From: Fratercula arctica | Taxonomy: Eukaryota > Chordata > Aves > Charadriiformes > Alcidae | Length of the DNA stretch: 64,000 nucleotides | Reading direction: 5' to 3' | Assembly: GCA_947846985.1 (NCBI GenBank) | Contig: CANTUZ010000008.1 | Coordinates: 24,199,352 to 24,263,351, forward strand | In this document: positions 27,201-39,803 of the stretch, piece after piece | Layout: every line of letters begins with the position of its first letter | Numbering within the stretch: the stretch's first letter is position 1 | The notes under the pieces: generated by a model | Database searches by the model: none | Seen by the model: only the letters and a program-made list of their open reading frames with translations | Told to the model about the DNA's origin: nothing | Position numbers and translations under genes: made by a program

Positions 27201-27516
27201 AATATTACATTTGCATCAGCTAAATTAATGATGTCATAATTCAGGTTAAATTCCTTGCATAACATAAGGGTGAACTAACAACTGTCAAGTGCAACTTTAA
27301 AGGTAAAGTTGGTATTCGGGTCATTAGAGCTAACAATTTCTTGTAGTGGAAAGGACTGCTTGATGTCACTTGAGTAACGCCAATGTTTCTGAAACAGTTT
27401 TTTTGAAATTTCTATATGAAATCCCTGAATCTGTAGCATTTAATGGAATACCAGTATGTAAATTAGACAACCTAAAATAACTTGTTTCTCAGATGCTCTT
27501 AGCAACTGACTGATGG

Positions 27517-27553
<37 letters not shown>

Positions 27554-30500
27554 TTTAGATCTTATTATACCTTTCTTACCCAGTAGTAATGGTTTTAGTT
27601 AGGATTGTCCCTGAGAAAGGAAGAACACTTTAAAGCAATTATTGTTGTGTCCTGAGATACAAATGGAAATGCTGTCAAGGTTTTTTGCTTAATAAGAAAG
27701 AAAGGAGAGCTTCCTCTTCATGCTTTTAGAACCCTAGGATGAAACAAAAGTGTTCTTAGAGTACTACTTCTTGTAGTTGACATACGTGGGTCTGCATGCT
27801 ATATAAAATAGGATTTATGGACTTTCAGCATGAAAACTGAGTGGTCTGTATGTGCACCAAATGAATCAATTCCATTTTAAAACAATTTGGCATTTTCTTG
27901 CCAAACTCGTCGTAAGAACAAAGCTCCTTTTTTAATATTGCACTGTATTTTACCAATGAAGCACTCCACATATTTGTATAATGGTGGGATTCTCACTAGC
28001 TTCCCTTAAGGATAAGAATCAAATCTTCTAATAATGTTTTCCCCATGTTCTCTTTAATTTGTCTCATTCCCTCTTTTCTGGCCTTTTCTGGCTTTTCCAA
28101 AAAGGATAAGGCAGAGTGACAGGGTTGTTTTTTTTTTTAATACACAAACCTTTCTTTTCCTAGTTGGGCTTGTTGAGTCCTTGGCCCCTAGTTACCTATA
28201 AAATGAATGTTCTTGTCTTACAAACCACCAGTTATCAATGAATTGATATAAATTCAAACCAAAAAGTGTTCTAAAAGCAGTTCCTAACTTCTACAGACAG
28301 ATTTCCTGGAAGTGCTTCTGGTATACGTGAAGAGAAAGAACAAAGCAGCACATAGGGGACTAAAGACAGATAAGCTATTCGCACAGATCCTGAAGTAACT
28401 GCATTGAATAGTTGCACTGCTAATGTATCACAAAAGAGCAACTAACGTTTCTTCTCCTTAGTCTCTTCACTTGATTTCCTAGCCTGTAAAGGTGGAACAG
28501 AGGTAACTCTGTTATCTAATGGTACCTACCAGGATCTCTCATCTCTGACAAATCGCATTTGAAATCTCTTCTGTTTGAAAAGTCACTACCACTAGATGGC
28601 ACTGGCCATTCATGGAAGGGCAGGAATTCTGAGAAATTCAGATATCATAGGCTCTTTTCCTCTTCCACTTAAACTAATTTATCTGCTATTTTAATGTATG
28701 ATTCCTGTGAAGTGAGTAATGTAATTCTAATTCTATATTAATAACTTCAAATTTGGGGTCATTATAGGCTGCTCAAACAGAAAGTGAGAAGAAATTAAAA
28801 AAAGAAGATAAGAAAAAAGAATTACAAGAATTAAACGAACTCTTCAAGCCTGTGGTTGCTGCACAGAAAATTAGCAAAGGTATGAGTAACTGAATTCTCT
28901 TCACTCATGTTCCCTTATTTTACCTGAAGTAGATGAGTAAGCCTTTGAAAATCACAGTTCACTTTTCAATAAAGTAGATATGTCTGTTTCCTTCTATTAA
29001 GTAGTTTTTCAGTAACAATTTGACACTTTTTTTAGGAAATCATCTGGAATTACTAGATCATTAAAATATCAAAAGCTACATTGATATTGACAGGGCAGCT
29101 ATAGATACCTTGCTGTATTCAGGTTAATTAGGTGCTTCTGAATGAGTGGCATGATTATTTGTGTGTGTGTGATGGTATTTGTTTAAAGCATCCTTTCTCC
29201 CCAGGGAAACGGAACATCCAGGCATTACAAAGAGTATAATATAACTATTGTCTTCACAGAAAACTTGTATTCAAACCAGAACAGTAAAAATTTTCCACGT
29301 ACTTCTGTCCCACCTCACAGTCAACTGTAGGACTTCGCTTCGGAAGTGTGGTCTTACTTGAACTCAGTTATTGAGCAAACTAGTTTTGTGATATAATGTA
29401 AGTTTAAGAGTATTTTATACTTCAATGAAACTCTACAATTTGCTGCCACGTGGAAGGAAAAAAAAATTATACTTTTGGAATGAACTGTCAACACTTTGCT
29501 TTATTAATCTTCTGGTCCTAATGAAATTATGCGCAATAATTTTTGACTAAACAAGTGTGATTTCCAGATATGCCTTAAAGCAAACCTGATACTTGTTCGC
29601 TGTTTTCTGTTTATGATCTGCAATGGTGAACTTCCTCCAAATAAAGTAGCTCTTGACTTAAAGTTATTTCAGAAGAACTAATATTGTCCTAATGAAAGCA
29701 TTGACTTTCTATTGAGATTGCCAACAAGGAGAGCTATATTACCTGAAGGTCTTTTAGGGATCCACTTGGTGTTTAAAAACTAGATTTTTAGTTAAGATTT
29801 TAAATGGGTGTATTGCTGTACTACGTACTCTAGTCACTGGTGACTTGCACCAAGCTTAAAATCAGCAAGTGAAAAAATTGAGCTTGAAATCTTACATGAA
29901 CACGTAATGAATATTATAAGTAAAACATTTCTCATTTTGTTGTGTCTCATAAATACATTTCTACTTCTTTCATTTCTTTTCTCACCTCCTAATGGTCTAA
30001 TAATTCCTTTAGTGGGATGATAGTTACTTAAAGAAAGTGGTCTGAATGAGTGCAGATTAGATTATTAAAATTTATTCTAATGTGTTGTTGATCTATTGAG
30101 GAAAGGCTGACATCCAGAAGATGTCAGCTTTACTGTGTATTAGGGCAAAAATAGCTTATTGTATAGGGAAGAAGTTCCACAGAGTGATATCTTGTATGTA
30201 TTATATGAATGAATAATGCGCTTAGGCACACTGCTATCTGTATTTCTTTTAATAGTCAAGTGCCAGCTTTGATACTTAATGCAAATATCATACTGTACAA
30301 AGTAAATATGATACAGTCAGGACATGAAGTATTTACTTGTGATGAACACACACGTATTAAGTAACTTCCATTTTTAAAAACCTGTTTTCATTCTCCACAA
30401 ATCCTAAAGATTGTATGATCCTAGACATTGTTCTCAGAACTTTTAATATACAGCTTTTGCTTAAAAAAATTGTATTAAAATATAAAAACTGTCTTCACTC

Positions 30501-33500
30501 AGGTGCTGACCCCAAATCTGTAGTTTGTGCTTTCTTCAAGCAAGGACAGTGCACTAAAGGAGACAAGTGCAAGTTTTCTCATGATTTGTCTTTGGAAAGG
30601 AAGTGTGAAAAACGAAGTGTCTACATTGATGCAAGAGATGAGGACCTTGAAAAAGGTATAATAATTCTAGAAAATGACTAAACTATTCTGAATCTGGATT
30701 TTTTAAGATTAAGAGTCGTCTTGTGTTGTGGTTATGATCCTGAAGAGCCTGATCGATGACCGCAGCAACCCATGCCACTGTGTTCAAACTTACGAACAAC
30801 AGTGAAAGTTGCTTTAAAAAGTGTGCTCACAAGTATTCTTTAGGCCTTGTTTAGAAAAAGAACTGTGTCCTAATGATATTGGATGGTGGGTTTTGAATTT
30901 TGCTGTGTAACATATTATGTCATACAAGTAGCAAGTTATAGAGTATTTGGTCTTTCTTATAGTTGGTAGTTTCTTCTAAGTTCTGTAAAACCAAAGTGCA
31001 AAAGGAGGCAGTGTAATGAGCAACCGTAGCTGCCTTCCAGAACTATTACTAGTGTTTGCCCAAACGTGCACAGTTCTAGAATTCAGGATACTTTGGAATT
31101 TTTTCTGTGATTTGATATCCTTTCCCCAAATCATTTGTTGGCACAGTAGTCTGGATTTTACTCTTATTTAGCAGGGGTTAGAGATTTCATAGTCAAAATA
31201 ATTTAGTTTTTCCACAATTCATCATGTCTGGGTCTTTATTTGAATTTTAGCCCATGTCGTCCTAAATGAATATGACAGGATCCCATAGATTTACTACCAC
31301 TGTTAACCATTGCTGATCTTGCTTCTTTTGATGGCACCTTCTTTTAACTTTAACACAGAACATTTGGGATTATCTCTTTTGAGCATCAAGTTACATCATC
31401 TGTAGTTCTGGACATCAGCCTCCAACCTTCTCTTTTATTCAGTTATCTTCCTTCACTTCGCTTGTCCATACTCAGTAGTGTACAGATGGAATGACGTGTT
31501 TCTTAGTCTTTAACTGAAACACACTTCATGCATGTCTGAATATAAATTTCTAAGGTTTTTGTGGAAATTGTCTTGTGAGCAGCATAGAAGAGTTTGAAAA
31601 TTTTATAATAAAAGCCTGAATTTATTTTCCATACTATAAACTAACTAAAATGTAAGAATTGCATGTTAAAAGTGTTATTAGGGAGAAAAGCAATAGGACA
31701 GCGTTGTTTAGTGTTTTAAATTTTTTGTGAAACCATCTCTTGTCTTTTTCTAGATACAATGGATAACTGGGATGAGAAGAAGCTAGAAGAAGTGGTGAAC
31801 AAGAAGCATGGTGAGGCAGAAAAGAAAAAACCCAAAACTCAAATAGTACGTCCTTTTTTTATTTATTGTGCTTTAGTAGAGAGAATCAACTGCAGACTGG
31901 TATTAGATATTTTTATTGTTATCTGAAGATTTTGAATGGAATATTATAACCATATTTTGAGTATACAGTTGGGCTCCTAGTATTTCTAGTAATGTATTAA
32001 AAAAAACCCACACCCTGAAGCTCTTTCATTCATAAGGTATTTTCTCATGTAAAATACAAATGGATAGTAGATGAAGTGCTTTCAAAATAGAAATGCTAAA
32101 GTAATCAGTAATATATTTTATGCGTCCCATTTACTTAGGAGATTTAAGTATTGTGATGACTTAGTTCTGTCATCTCATTCCAGTGACTGCTACATATATA
32201 CTGGCTTATTTATGCACTGGATGGCATATAAGCATATAAGCTTAAATTTTTTCCTGTAAGCTGAAATTTACTAATTGAGAGTCATTTGTAGTTCCTGACC
32301 TCTAGCTTCAAGAATACTCTAGTTTGTGCACTGTGGTGTAATATTAATTCCTTTTTCATTCCTCAGAACTGTTTCACCTTGTTTTCAATACCAAACTATT
32401 AAATATTCTTTTGATACTTCTTAAACTTGCAAAAATTAAACTTTGATATGACTAAGTGTGAACTATTAATTGCTTGTTAAAAGTTCTGGAATGGCATCTC
32501 TACCTCAAGATCATGAGCTGGAAGGTTTAACATCTGAGGCAGATTCTATTTATTTTGATTAGAACTATACTGATGTTGGTGAGCAGGAAGAGGAAGACCG
32601 TTGGCATGCTTTTACATGTGCAGCTGGGTTTACAGTAGTACACAGTTGCCAATCTTCTGAATAATCCTGTCTTTTTAAGTTGGGATTATATTTAGGGGAA
32701 AAAAGCTTTTGACTACATGAATTTTAGATAATTGTAGTTGCACTTCTTTTGTCTACTTTTTTAGTAGCAATGCATTTCACATGTTTCTTCAGTTCTGAGC
32801 ACAACTGGCTTTGAATTATTGTACTTCCAACACACAGTAGCTTTATATGTAGTATAAATTGCTGGGGATGAAAAGAGAATGGGGTGCTAACAACCACTGT
32901 TTTATACAGGTCTGCAAATATTTCCTTGATGCTATTGAAAACAACAAATATGGATGGTTTTGGGTCTGTCCAGGTGGAGGAGACAACTGCATGTATCGTC
33001 ATGCTCTCCCTCCAGGTTTTGTATTAAAAAAAGACAAAAAGAAGGAGGAAAAGCAAGATGAAGTTTCTTTAGAAGATCTAATAGAAAAAGAGGTAAAATT
33101 GTCAGATGGGTACCTTTTGGTGGTATTTGTTTTTGTACTCTGAAGAGACAGTTGTAAATATCTTCCGAACTAATAATTAAAAAATATAAAGTGTTTTTAT
33201 AGCTGTATGAGCTAGGGTATAGTATTTATTCATGTTTTTGTTTAGAAATTATTACCTAGTGAATAGATTAAACTATAGCTGTGTACTTAGTGCAGGTGTT
33301 GCTAACCCTCTTCTAGGAGGCTTCTGTTTCTTACTGCTATCTTTCCTTGATCTACTACAACTGCTTCTATGGGCCTTCCTTATAACCAGCTCACTGCCTG
33401 CCTCCTTAGTTCTCGCATCCCAGTTATCCACTGTATCTCATCTCCTCTCTATAATGAGCAAGCAACACCAAGAGAACATGGCCTTCTGAAGGCATTACAC

Positions 33501-35498
33501 TGCTGCTCTGCTTATTTCTGTCACTATTGCATGGCAGTGTCAATTTGAGGAGAACCTGAGCTATTGTTGTTGGTTTCTTTCCTCCTCTACTTTTCATGTT
33601 GACTTTTATGTCGCCTCATCTTACTAACTGGAAAATTCTGTGTTGAGTCAAACTTTAAGTTGATGGTGCATGTTTAATAGTGGTGAGAGTGTAGAATGAA
33701 TTAGAAAGAAATGTTTTCAATTAGTTTCTAGAAAAGCATAATTAACTCTCTAATTTGTTATAGCCTTTGGAAACAGTTTCTAGCATTAATCAGTCTCTTT
33801 ACTTGACAGCGTGCTGCCTTAGGACCAAATGTTACCAAAATTACTCTAGAGTGTTTTATTGCATGGAAGAGAAGAAAAAGACAAGAAAAAATTGATAAGG
33901 CTGAGCAAGATATGGAGAGGAGGAAAGCAGATTTTAAAGCTGGCAAAGCATTGGTGGTATGTTCTACACTCCAATTCTTAATGTAAGAAGAAAGAGTAAA
34001 TAAGTTTTTGTAATAAGGTAGCTAGCCTGGAATTGCTTTTCTTGCTTTTTTTTTACAGCAGTATAAATTCTATCAAATGATAAATTAAGATTTCTTTTTA
34101 TGTGAATAGATTAGTGGACGTGAAGTATTTGAGTTTCGACCAGAGTTGGTTGATGCAGATGATGAAGAAGCAGACGACACCCATTATATTCAAGGAACAG
34201 GAGAAGATGATGAGGTAAAGAAGAGTATTAACTTGAATAGTATTTCAAGTTACATTCAAGTTTGAAAATTAATCTGAGAGTTCCTACAGTGCAATTAATA
34301 AGCTTGGTTCTTAATTTAACACTGATACAGAGTATATCTTGTCAAAATTCTGGTGTCAAAAGGAAGATTAAAAAAATTTTGTAGGAATCCTGCAGAAATG
34401 AGAACTTCTGTAAAAATTTACGCAGAGAATCTTGGTTTTTCAGATGGAAGACCCTGTGTGTGTAAATGATGTAGATTTGAACCTGTATGTCCCAAAAGCT
34501 GTAGATGAGACTGGTATTACTGTGGCTAGTCCTGAGCGATTCAGCACTTACAGTTCAATAGAAAAAGATGGTAAGTTCATTATGTAGGCATCATTAATAT
34601 GTCATTGAATTGTGAAGAGATTCCCAAAAGGTAGATAGAATTGAATTACTGATCTGCTGAAAAGAAGTATTTGTTTAAAAAGGGCGGGGGGAGTGAAATT
34701 ACTATCAATGATACATGGAGTTACTAAAGAAAAAGCTTCTAGTAAATGCTATGCACTTCTTAATTTCTTAAATTCAAGATTAAATAAAAGATAGTGTTTA
34801 CGGCCACTTCAAGTAAATTCTTAAGATGTTTGTTTTAGCAGTTTCCCTTTTTTTCAGAGTTAGTAAATGACTGAGTGAATAATATCAACAAAAATCCAAG
34901 CTTTTCTTCATATTTTCTAGCTGTCTTAAGTTAGCTTCTAATTTCTTAGGGCAAAGTCTTGAAGTCTTGATCTTGGTGCACTTGTGAAATGCATGAAATG
35001 CTATTTAAGACCCTGAGTCTTTTAAGTGCAGGCATTCAGTAGGAGCAGCTAATTAAATTTGACCCAGTTATGAAAACAGGAGTTTGAGGAGTTGGGAGTT
35101 TGAGGGGTTTTTTTAATCTGTTTTAATAATTGACGATACAAACATGCATATTAATTAGGTACATGCAATTTAACCAATGTAAGTCTACATAAGTTTCAAA
35201 TAAAGTAAATTCTTTATAGTTTGAAAACTTCAAAGTCTGTTTAGTAGTATTGTGAATTAGTGCCTTGTGACACCGAAATGTGTAAGAATTATTTTTATTT
35301 TCAGATAATAAATTAAGTGAAGCTTCTGGTGGTGATATGAACAGCAGTGAGCAAAATGATATAGAGGAAGATAATAATGGAGATGGGGAGTTGGAAAATG
35401 GAGTAATTGATGCAGTTCCAGTTGATGAAAATCTTTTTACTGGAGAGGACTTGGATGAACTAGAAGAAGAACTAAACACTCTTGATCTAGAAGAATGA
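24145..35498 (+). CDS. ZC3H15: ZC3H15 (DFRP1/LEREPO4), complete, ten coding exons
   Basis: CCCH zinc-finger protein that binds and stabilises the GTPase DRG1, a partner of translating ribosomes, in the cytoplasm (family knowledge). Joined coding parts: 24145-24222, 26427-26528, 28768-28879, 30503-30655, 31754-31845, 32910-33092, 33810-33956, 34110-34214, 34444-34570, 35305-35498. These total 1,293 bases, or 430 residues plus stop, against 426 in human. All introns are GT-AG and the frame is unbroken. Residues 1-95 are very lysine-rich and charged. The first finger is C106-x7-C114-x5-C120-x3-H124, and the second is C181-x17-C199-x6-C206-x3-H210. Residues about 215-290 form the charged DFRP/DRG1-binding part. 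From about 305 the protein is acidic, ending in '[14 protein letters not shown]'. The start is the first ATG after the CpG-rich promoter, in a good context ('ccgccatgc'). It is followed by ITGAV in the same orientation, as in mammals. Confidence 0.97.
24223..26426 (+). other. ZC3H15 intron 1
   Basis: About 2.2 kb. The first 250 bases are still CpG-rich, and the rest is AT-rich. Reading frames in the GC-rich part on both strands are by-products of base composition. I see no other gene or recognisable repeat. The acceptor is 'tgatttcag'. Confidence 0.85.
26427..26528 (+). CDS. ZC3H15: ZC3H15 coding exon 2
   Basis: Encodes residues 27-60, '[17 protein letters not shown]' to 'QQNPRQ', the conserved lysine/glutamine-rich N-terminal block of the family. 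Acceptor 'tttcag', donor 'cag|gtaagc', phase 0 at both ends. Confidence 0.96.
26529..28767 (+). other. ZC3H15 intron 2
   Basis: About 2.2 kb, AT-rich. It holds an A27T7 tract at 27,523-27,556 and nothing else I can name. Confidence 0.85.
27523..27556. repeat. A27T7 tract
   Basis: 27 A directly followed by 7 T within ZC3H15 intron 2. It is a simple repeat that can fold back on itself and is likely length-variable. Confidence 0.9.
28768..28879 (+). CDS. ZC3H15: ZC3H15 coding exon 3
   Basis: Encodes residues 61-97 plus the first base of codon 98: '[20 protein letters not shown]' continuing to '[17 protein letters not shown]'. It is highly charged and probably helical. Acceptor 'ttatag', donor 'aaag|gtatga'. 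Confidence 0.96.
28880..30502 (+). other. ZC3H15 intron 3
   Basis: About 1.6 kb, AT-rich, with no gene or named repeat. The frame open from 30,415 into exon 4 is chance intronic extension of the real exon. Confidence 0.85.
30503..30655 (+). CDS. ZC3H15: ZC3H15 coding exon 4 (first CCCH finger)
   Basis: Completes codon 98 and encodes residues to 148 with the last codon split. It carries the first zinc finger '[19 protein letters not shown]' (C106, C114, C120, H124) and then '[19 protein letters not shown]'. Acceptor 'cactcag', donor 'aaag|gtataa'. Retaining the following intron would end the protein within ten codons. Confidence 0.97.
30656..31753 (+). other. ZC3H15 intron 4
   Basis: About 1.1 kb of AT-rich intron. 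I see no repeat or RNA gene. Confidence 0.85.
31754..31845 (+). CDS. ZC3H15: ZC3H15 coding exon 5
   Basis: Encodes up to residue 179: '[20 protein letters not shown]' then '[11 protein letters not shown]'. Acceptor 'tttctag', donor 'ata|gtacgt'. Confidence 0.96.
31846..32909 (+). other. ZC3H15 intron 5
   Basis: About 1.1 kb of AT-rich intron. I see no repeat or RNA gene. Confidence 0.85.
32910..33092 (+). CDS. ZC3H15: ZC3H15 coding exon 6 (second CCCH finger)
   Basis: Encodes residues 180-240. '[20 protein letters not shown]' and '[11 protein letters not shown]' hold the second finger (C181, C199, C206, H210), followed by '[17 protein letters not shown]' at the start of the DRG1-binding part. 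Acceptor 'atacag', donor 'gag|gtaaaa', phase 0. Confidence 0.97.
33093..33809 (+). other. ZC3H15 intron 6
   Basis: About 0.7 kb. I see nothing recognisable besides the splice signals. Confidence 0.85.
33810..33956 (+). CDS. ZC3H15: ZC3H15 coding exon 7
   Basis: Encodes residues 241-289: '[20 protein letters not shown]' then '[19 protein letters not shown]' and '[10 protein letters not shown]'. This basic helical segment is typical of the DFRP domain. Acceptor 'ttgacag', donor 'gtg|gtatgt'. Confidence 0.97.
34110..34214 (+). CDS. ZC3H15: ZC3H15 coding exon 8
   Basis: Encodes residues 290-324: '[20 protein letters not shown]' then '[15 protein letters not shown]'. The acidic tail begins here. 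Acceptor 'gaatag', donor 'gag|gtaaag'. Intron 7 before it is only 153 bases. Confidence 0.97.
34444..34570 (+). CDS. ZC3H15: ZC3H15 coding exon 9
   Basis: Encodes residues 325-366 plus one base: '[20 protein letters not shown]' then '[16 protein letters not shown]'. Acceptor 'tttcag', donor 'gatg|gtaagt'. Intron 8 before it is 229 bases. Confidence 0.96.
34571..35304 (+). other. ZC3H15 intron 9
   Basis: About 0.7 kb of AT-rich intron, with nothing recognisable. The acceptor is 'attttcag'. Confidence 0.85.
35305..35498 (+). CDS. ZC3H15: ZC3H15 coding exon 10 and stop
   Basis: Encodes residues 367-430. It starts '[19 protein letters not shown]', passes through a variable acidic stretch and ends in the conserved '[20 protein letters not shown]' and 'LNTLDLEE', followed by TGA at 35,496-35,498. 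Confidence 0.97.
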
Positions 35499-36110
35499 AT
35501 TAAAAAGCTCAAGTGAGGAATTAAATCTATGTGACAAAGTGAAAACTGACTACGCTTTTTCTCCTTTTTGAATAGAATTCTTAAACAGGATGTTTATGGT
35601 TACCCAGCTGATTCTGATGGGCACATCATAGGAATATTTTCCTTCAATCTCATCTACTCCAATCTCGACTATGCTCACAGTAAAATATTCAAAGTGTTTC
35701 AGAATTACCTGACAGATGAATCTGCAGAAAATGAGGTTATAACTTTCAACTAAAAGTAGGAAGTGTAACTGCTTTGCCAGTATGCAAGTAAAGTGGGCAA
35801 TTTGATACCAGGTACAGTAAAAAAACGGAAAGTATACATTCTTCACCAGAACTGTGTTTTTATTAGTGATTGTGTTGATTTAGAAACTGCCTGAAGTGTT
35901 TTTAGGCAGTATACTCTAATGGAGCTGATGCAGATCATGCTTCTTTAAGTGGTGATTAGCTTTATTTGATCAGCTGGATACTGAAGATACAGATTGTGAA
36001 CTGATATGTCATGCAATACAATATGGTGCCCTCTGTTTAAAATGTTTTAAAGTTTCCCACCTCCTTTTGCCAACAAAACTGTAAATAAAAACTATCAACT
36101 TCAAAATACC
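35499..36110 (+). other. ZC3H15: ZC3H15 3' UTR
   Basis: About 600 bases from the stop to just past the AATAAA at 36,084. Bases 35,568-35,753 stay open on the + strand for 61 codons and 35,550-35,846 stay open on the minus strand. No domain is recognisable in either, so I treat both as non-coding. The 3' limit is inferred from the signal. Confidence 0.7.
36084..36089 (+). terminator. ZC3H15: Polyadenylation signal AATAAA
   Basis: 'aataaa' is followed within about 30 bases by a GT-rich element ('tgtgttgattttt'), the usual arrangement for cleavage and polyadenylation. Later AATAAA strings at about 37,007 and 37,204 could serve longer transcripts. Confidence 0.75.
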
Positions 36111-39100
36111 TGTGTTGATTTTTCTCGAAGTTAGGATATCATACCAACCTGTTAATAACTTCATTTTCCAATACAGTGATAAGCATTTTTCTCTCCAGTC
36201 CTGATACAGAAGTGATGATGTTGACTTCAGTTAAATTAAGGCTAACTGCAATTACAATTTTTTTTTTTCTACGCTTCATGCAGTATAAAATCCAGCAGAT
36301 GACTCTCTTCCCCTACTGTTCTTATCTCCTACCCATCCATTAACTGATTTAATACATGCTATACATCACTCATTGCAATTTGAGTCTCATTCTTTCCCCA
36401 CTGGGTTTTTTATATTGGTGATGATTTCAAGCTCTCCAGAGCAGGGATGTTATGGTCTAGAAAATGCCTGTCATATCTTTGGTGTTATATAAATAATGAA
36501 GTTACGCAGGAGTAAGTTGCCTCAAAGGGGAGCAGTGTTGTATCCTGCAGGGGGCACTTACTGTCAGGCTTAAATGAAAGTCAATGTGGCCTTTTAAACT
36601 TCACTGAATCCCTGCCATTAAGATGGCTTGGTGTTTTTTCAAGGGAGCTGTAGTTTATGCCTCCTTGCCATGCTCCTAATAGTATCTGCAACAGTATTGC
36701 TGTACTAATGATACTGTTTATATTGATTTTTTTTCCTAAAGCTTTTAAATTACTACTTAAAGACCACTAAGTTTCATGGCATTGTTAGCGGGCTTTCTTG
36801 AACTGCTTTTGGCTGGTAATATTAGCTTTAATGGTTCTGACACTGCTAAATTGACTCATATCTTGAATGCTATTTCTAAAATAGCTGATTTAGACATTTT
36901 TTGCCCTTTTGGGGATCTTTGGAATTTCTTTTCTCCTACAGGAACAAGAAGCAGTGTTTGGGAGACACAGGCCTACTGAAATTGACGTCTAAAATGTAAG
37001 TGTTTAAGGAATAAAGCTGCAATATCAGATATACATATTTATTTATGGAGACTTTTCTCCTATGGCCATAAATAAACAGTGTTGGCGGATTATTGTATTA
37101 TACTGGCCAGCAATAGGGTACCTGGATATCGGGACACTTAAGAATGCGGTTCATATTTGAATGTATAATGCATAATTTTTCGAAGTTGTATATTTTAAAT
37201 TGGAATAAAAGTAATTTAATCATTATCAAGGATTAAAATGGCTTTCTATATTTTGTGTCTTAGATGCTGGTATATTATATATAATACTGATCTGATTCAC
37301 TGATCTAAGTAGGCTAAATCTTTGCCACAATTGTGTCAATGTTGTTAATTATTTGCATTTTACAGTGAAGGAATGATAGAGTAACTCATACTATTCCAGT
37401 AATAAAACAGATGGGCAGAAGGCGTGTGTGCTCTTTTGGGTCTAAAAGGCTTAGTTGTGGTGTATAACTCCTTTGTGCACGTGTCATTTAAACATTAGGA
37501 CAGTCGCCTTGCATGGTATTTGAGTATGTTGAATATCTGTACATTGAAGAAAAACATTTTTTCATAGGCAGTAGTCACTGAAACATTACTTCACATGGTC
37601 AGAAAACAATAGTTTGCCATCCCATTTTGGTTTTCACTCTTCCCTTTCAACTTACTCTGGCACTTCTGACTGGACTTGTTCTAGCCTCTTGTTTTGGTTG
37701 GTATGTCTATATTTCTAACGGTGAAAACAGGGTGACAGCTTTTAAAGAAGTCTTTGTTAGTATAGCATTCAGGCATGCTTTTAAGGATTAGTAGCACTAT
37801 GCTTCTTCCTGTTCCTTCTGCTTGAATATAGGCTTGAATGTAACCTGTTAAAAGCTCTCAGTCCTGTGAGTTAAGCCTCAATTTGCAGCTGACAGGGAGT
37901 TTCAGTCAAATGCTCAATTAAAAATGAATGCAAAGACCTTACTTGGGGTAGATCAATATCTTGGAAATAAGCACTGTGATAGAATAGAGTCCACCTGAAT
38001 GCGACTTACACCGAGTTGTTCTCATTGATGCAAGTTTCCCAAAATTAATCTCATGCAGTGAATGAGTCACGGAAAAATGAGATACAATCTGAATCCTAAA
38101 ATAGCAGTATCTTTACTTTGGTGACTGTCCGGTTTGTATGGGTCAAAAATACAGTACTTCACTGTTACAGGAGTAGGAAGGCTCTGTCTGAGACACTTAC
38201 TGGGTCGAGGTCAGGCTGTAGAGGATCATAAGCCTGGCAAGAAGCACCTCTGCAATAAAATTTATTCCTGTCCCTTGCAGCCTGCACCACTGTTTGCATC
38301 ATCTTGTTTTTCTCATAACTCGAATACTATGCGAGAAGTGTAGTGTAGCTATGCCTTTAATATTTCTCAAGGGAATATGCTAGTGTAGCACTCTGCCTTC
38401 ACAGCACCTTTATTACTGGACACCAATGTAGACAAACCCATTATTTAAAAAATGCTGTAGAAAACCCATGCCTTTCCTTCCTGGTGCTTGCTGTTGTGGA
38501 AGTAGCATATTTGTTGGCTTTAAATTTTGATGTATGTTAAAATCCCGTTTCTGTCACACAGGAAGAACTGCTTGAACTGCTTAAACTGGCTAGTTTTAAA
38601 TTCTGGGATTTTTTTTTTTTTGAGACCTGTGTGATTGAATTTCATGCTCGACACTGCTTTGTTACTCAGAGCTCCCTGCTTGTTTTATAATAAGCACTGT
38701 TGATAAAGGCCTGGAAAAAATTTGGAGAAAAAAATTAAATGTAAAGAGTGACCTCAAGTATTACACTATCTTATCTATTAGTTGTTTGTAATGGAAATGT
38801 TGCTGTTTCTTAATGGACAGTGCTCCCCAACTGCTTTTTATTAAGGGGAGATTTTACTATTGGAAAAACTTTGGATGGAGCAGCAGTACTTTTCTTGGTA
38901 ATTCAGCATTGTCATAATATAGATGGTGTTTATTTAACAAATAGATTGTACAAAAAGAACCTACATGTACAAATGAGTATATTTTTGTAATATTTTCTTT
39001 CACAGTTCTTTAGTCAGATGTGTGAAATAACAAGTGTCCAAAAGTTTGTCCCAGACATTCTGAATGCTGACTTGTACTTATTTGACAATGTTTATGCCCC

Positions 39101-39803
39101 TTAAAAATTACCTGAATATAATAAGGAATGCAGGCTTAAATATTTTGTAAGCTTATGTATCTTGCAAATAACATACTTGGAAGTTTCATAAACAGTGTTG
39201 TTATTGTTCCATGTGTTGCTTTTGAGTAACTTACTGAGACTGTAGAGTGATTAAGTGACTAGACTACAAACCTTACAAAGTTAGATTCCTATCCCCCCCC
39301 CCTCAGTGAAACTGTTACAGCCCTAATTTGAGAGAATGACGCAAGTATCTCTCATATACGTTCACCTGACTACTTGCTGAATAACATCAGTAACAACAGG
39401 AAAATAATTGGGGAAAATGAGATCTGGGAAGGCCAGGGGAATGGCAAAAAAAAAAAGTAACAGCAGCTGCACTGTATCAGACCAAGAGACCATTTATCAC
39501 ACTCCAAAAACCAGATGTGTGGGGAAGCAAGGTAAGAAAAGGACAAGCCCACGTACTTCTCAGGAGTGCTCGTCATACATAGCTTCCAATGATTTTTAAT
39601 CTGGAAGACTTCCTCTACTACACGTAGCCTGTCATGGCTTTCTTTTCCAAGTACATTCCCTGTTTCTCCTGGTAATCCCTATACATTTTTACCATCTTTT
39701 GGAAAACCAACAGTTTCCACAGCTCTGCTACCTCTTGTTTTGAACATGACTCTACTAGCTTGTGTTACTAGATCTCTAGGGAAATATACTTGGAGGAAGT
39801 GAT
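36111..39803. other. Intergenic region, no gene seen
   Basis: Sequence between ZC3H15 and the CR1 fragment. Two further AATAAA strings (about 37,007 and 37,204) could extend the ZC3H15 3' end. A C10 run lies at 39,293-39,302. I see nothing else to annotate. Confidence 0.6.

Noticed and set aside
36211..36340. Possible C/D box snoRNA just after the ZC3H15 polyadenylation signal (gtgatga C-box-like)
   Set aside because: No D box (CTGA) at the expected 60-90 base spacing and no terminal stem.
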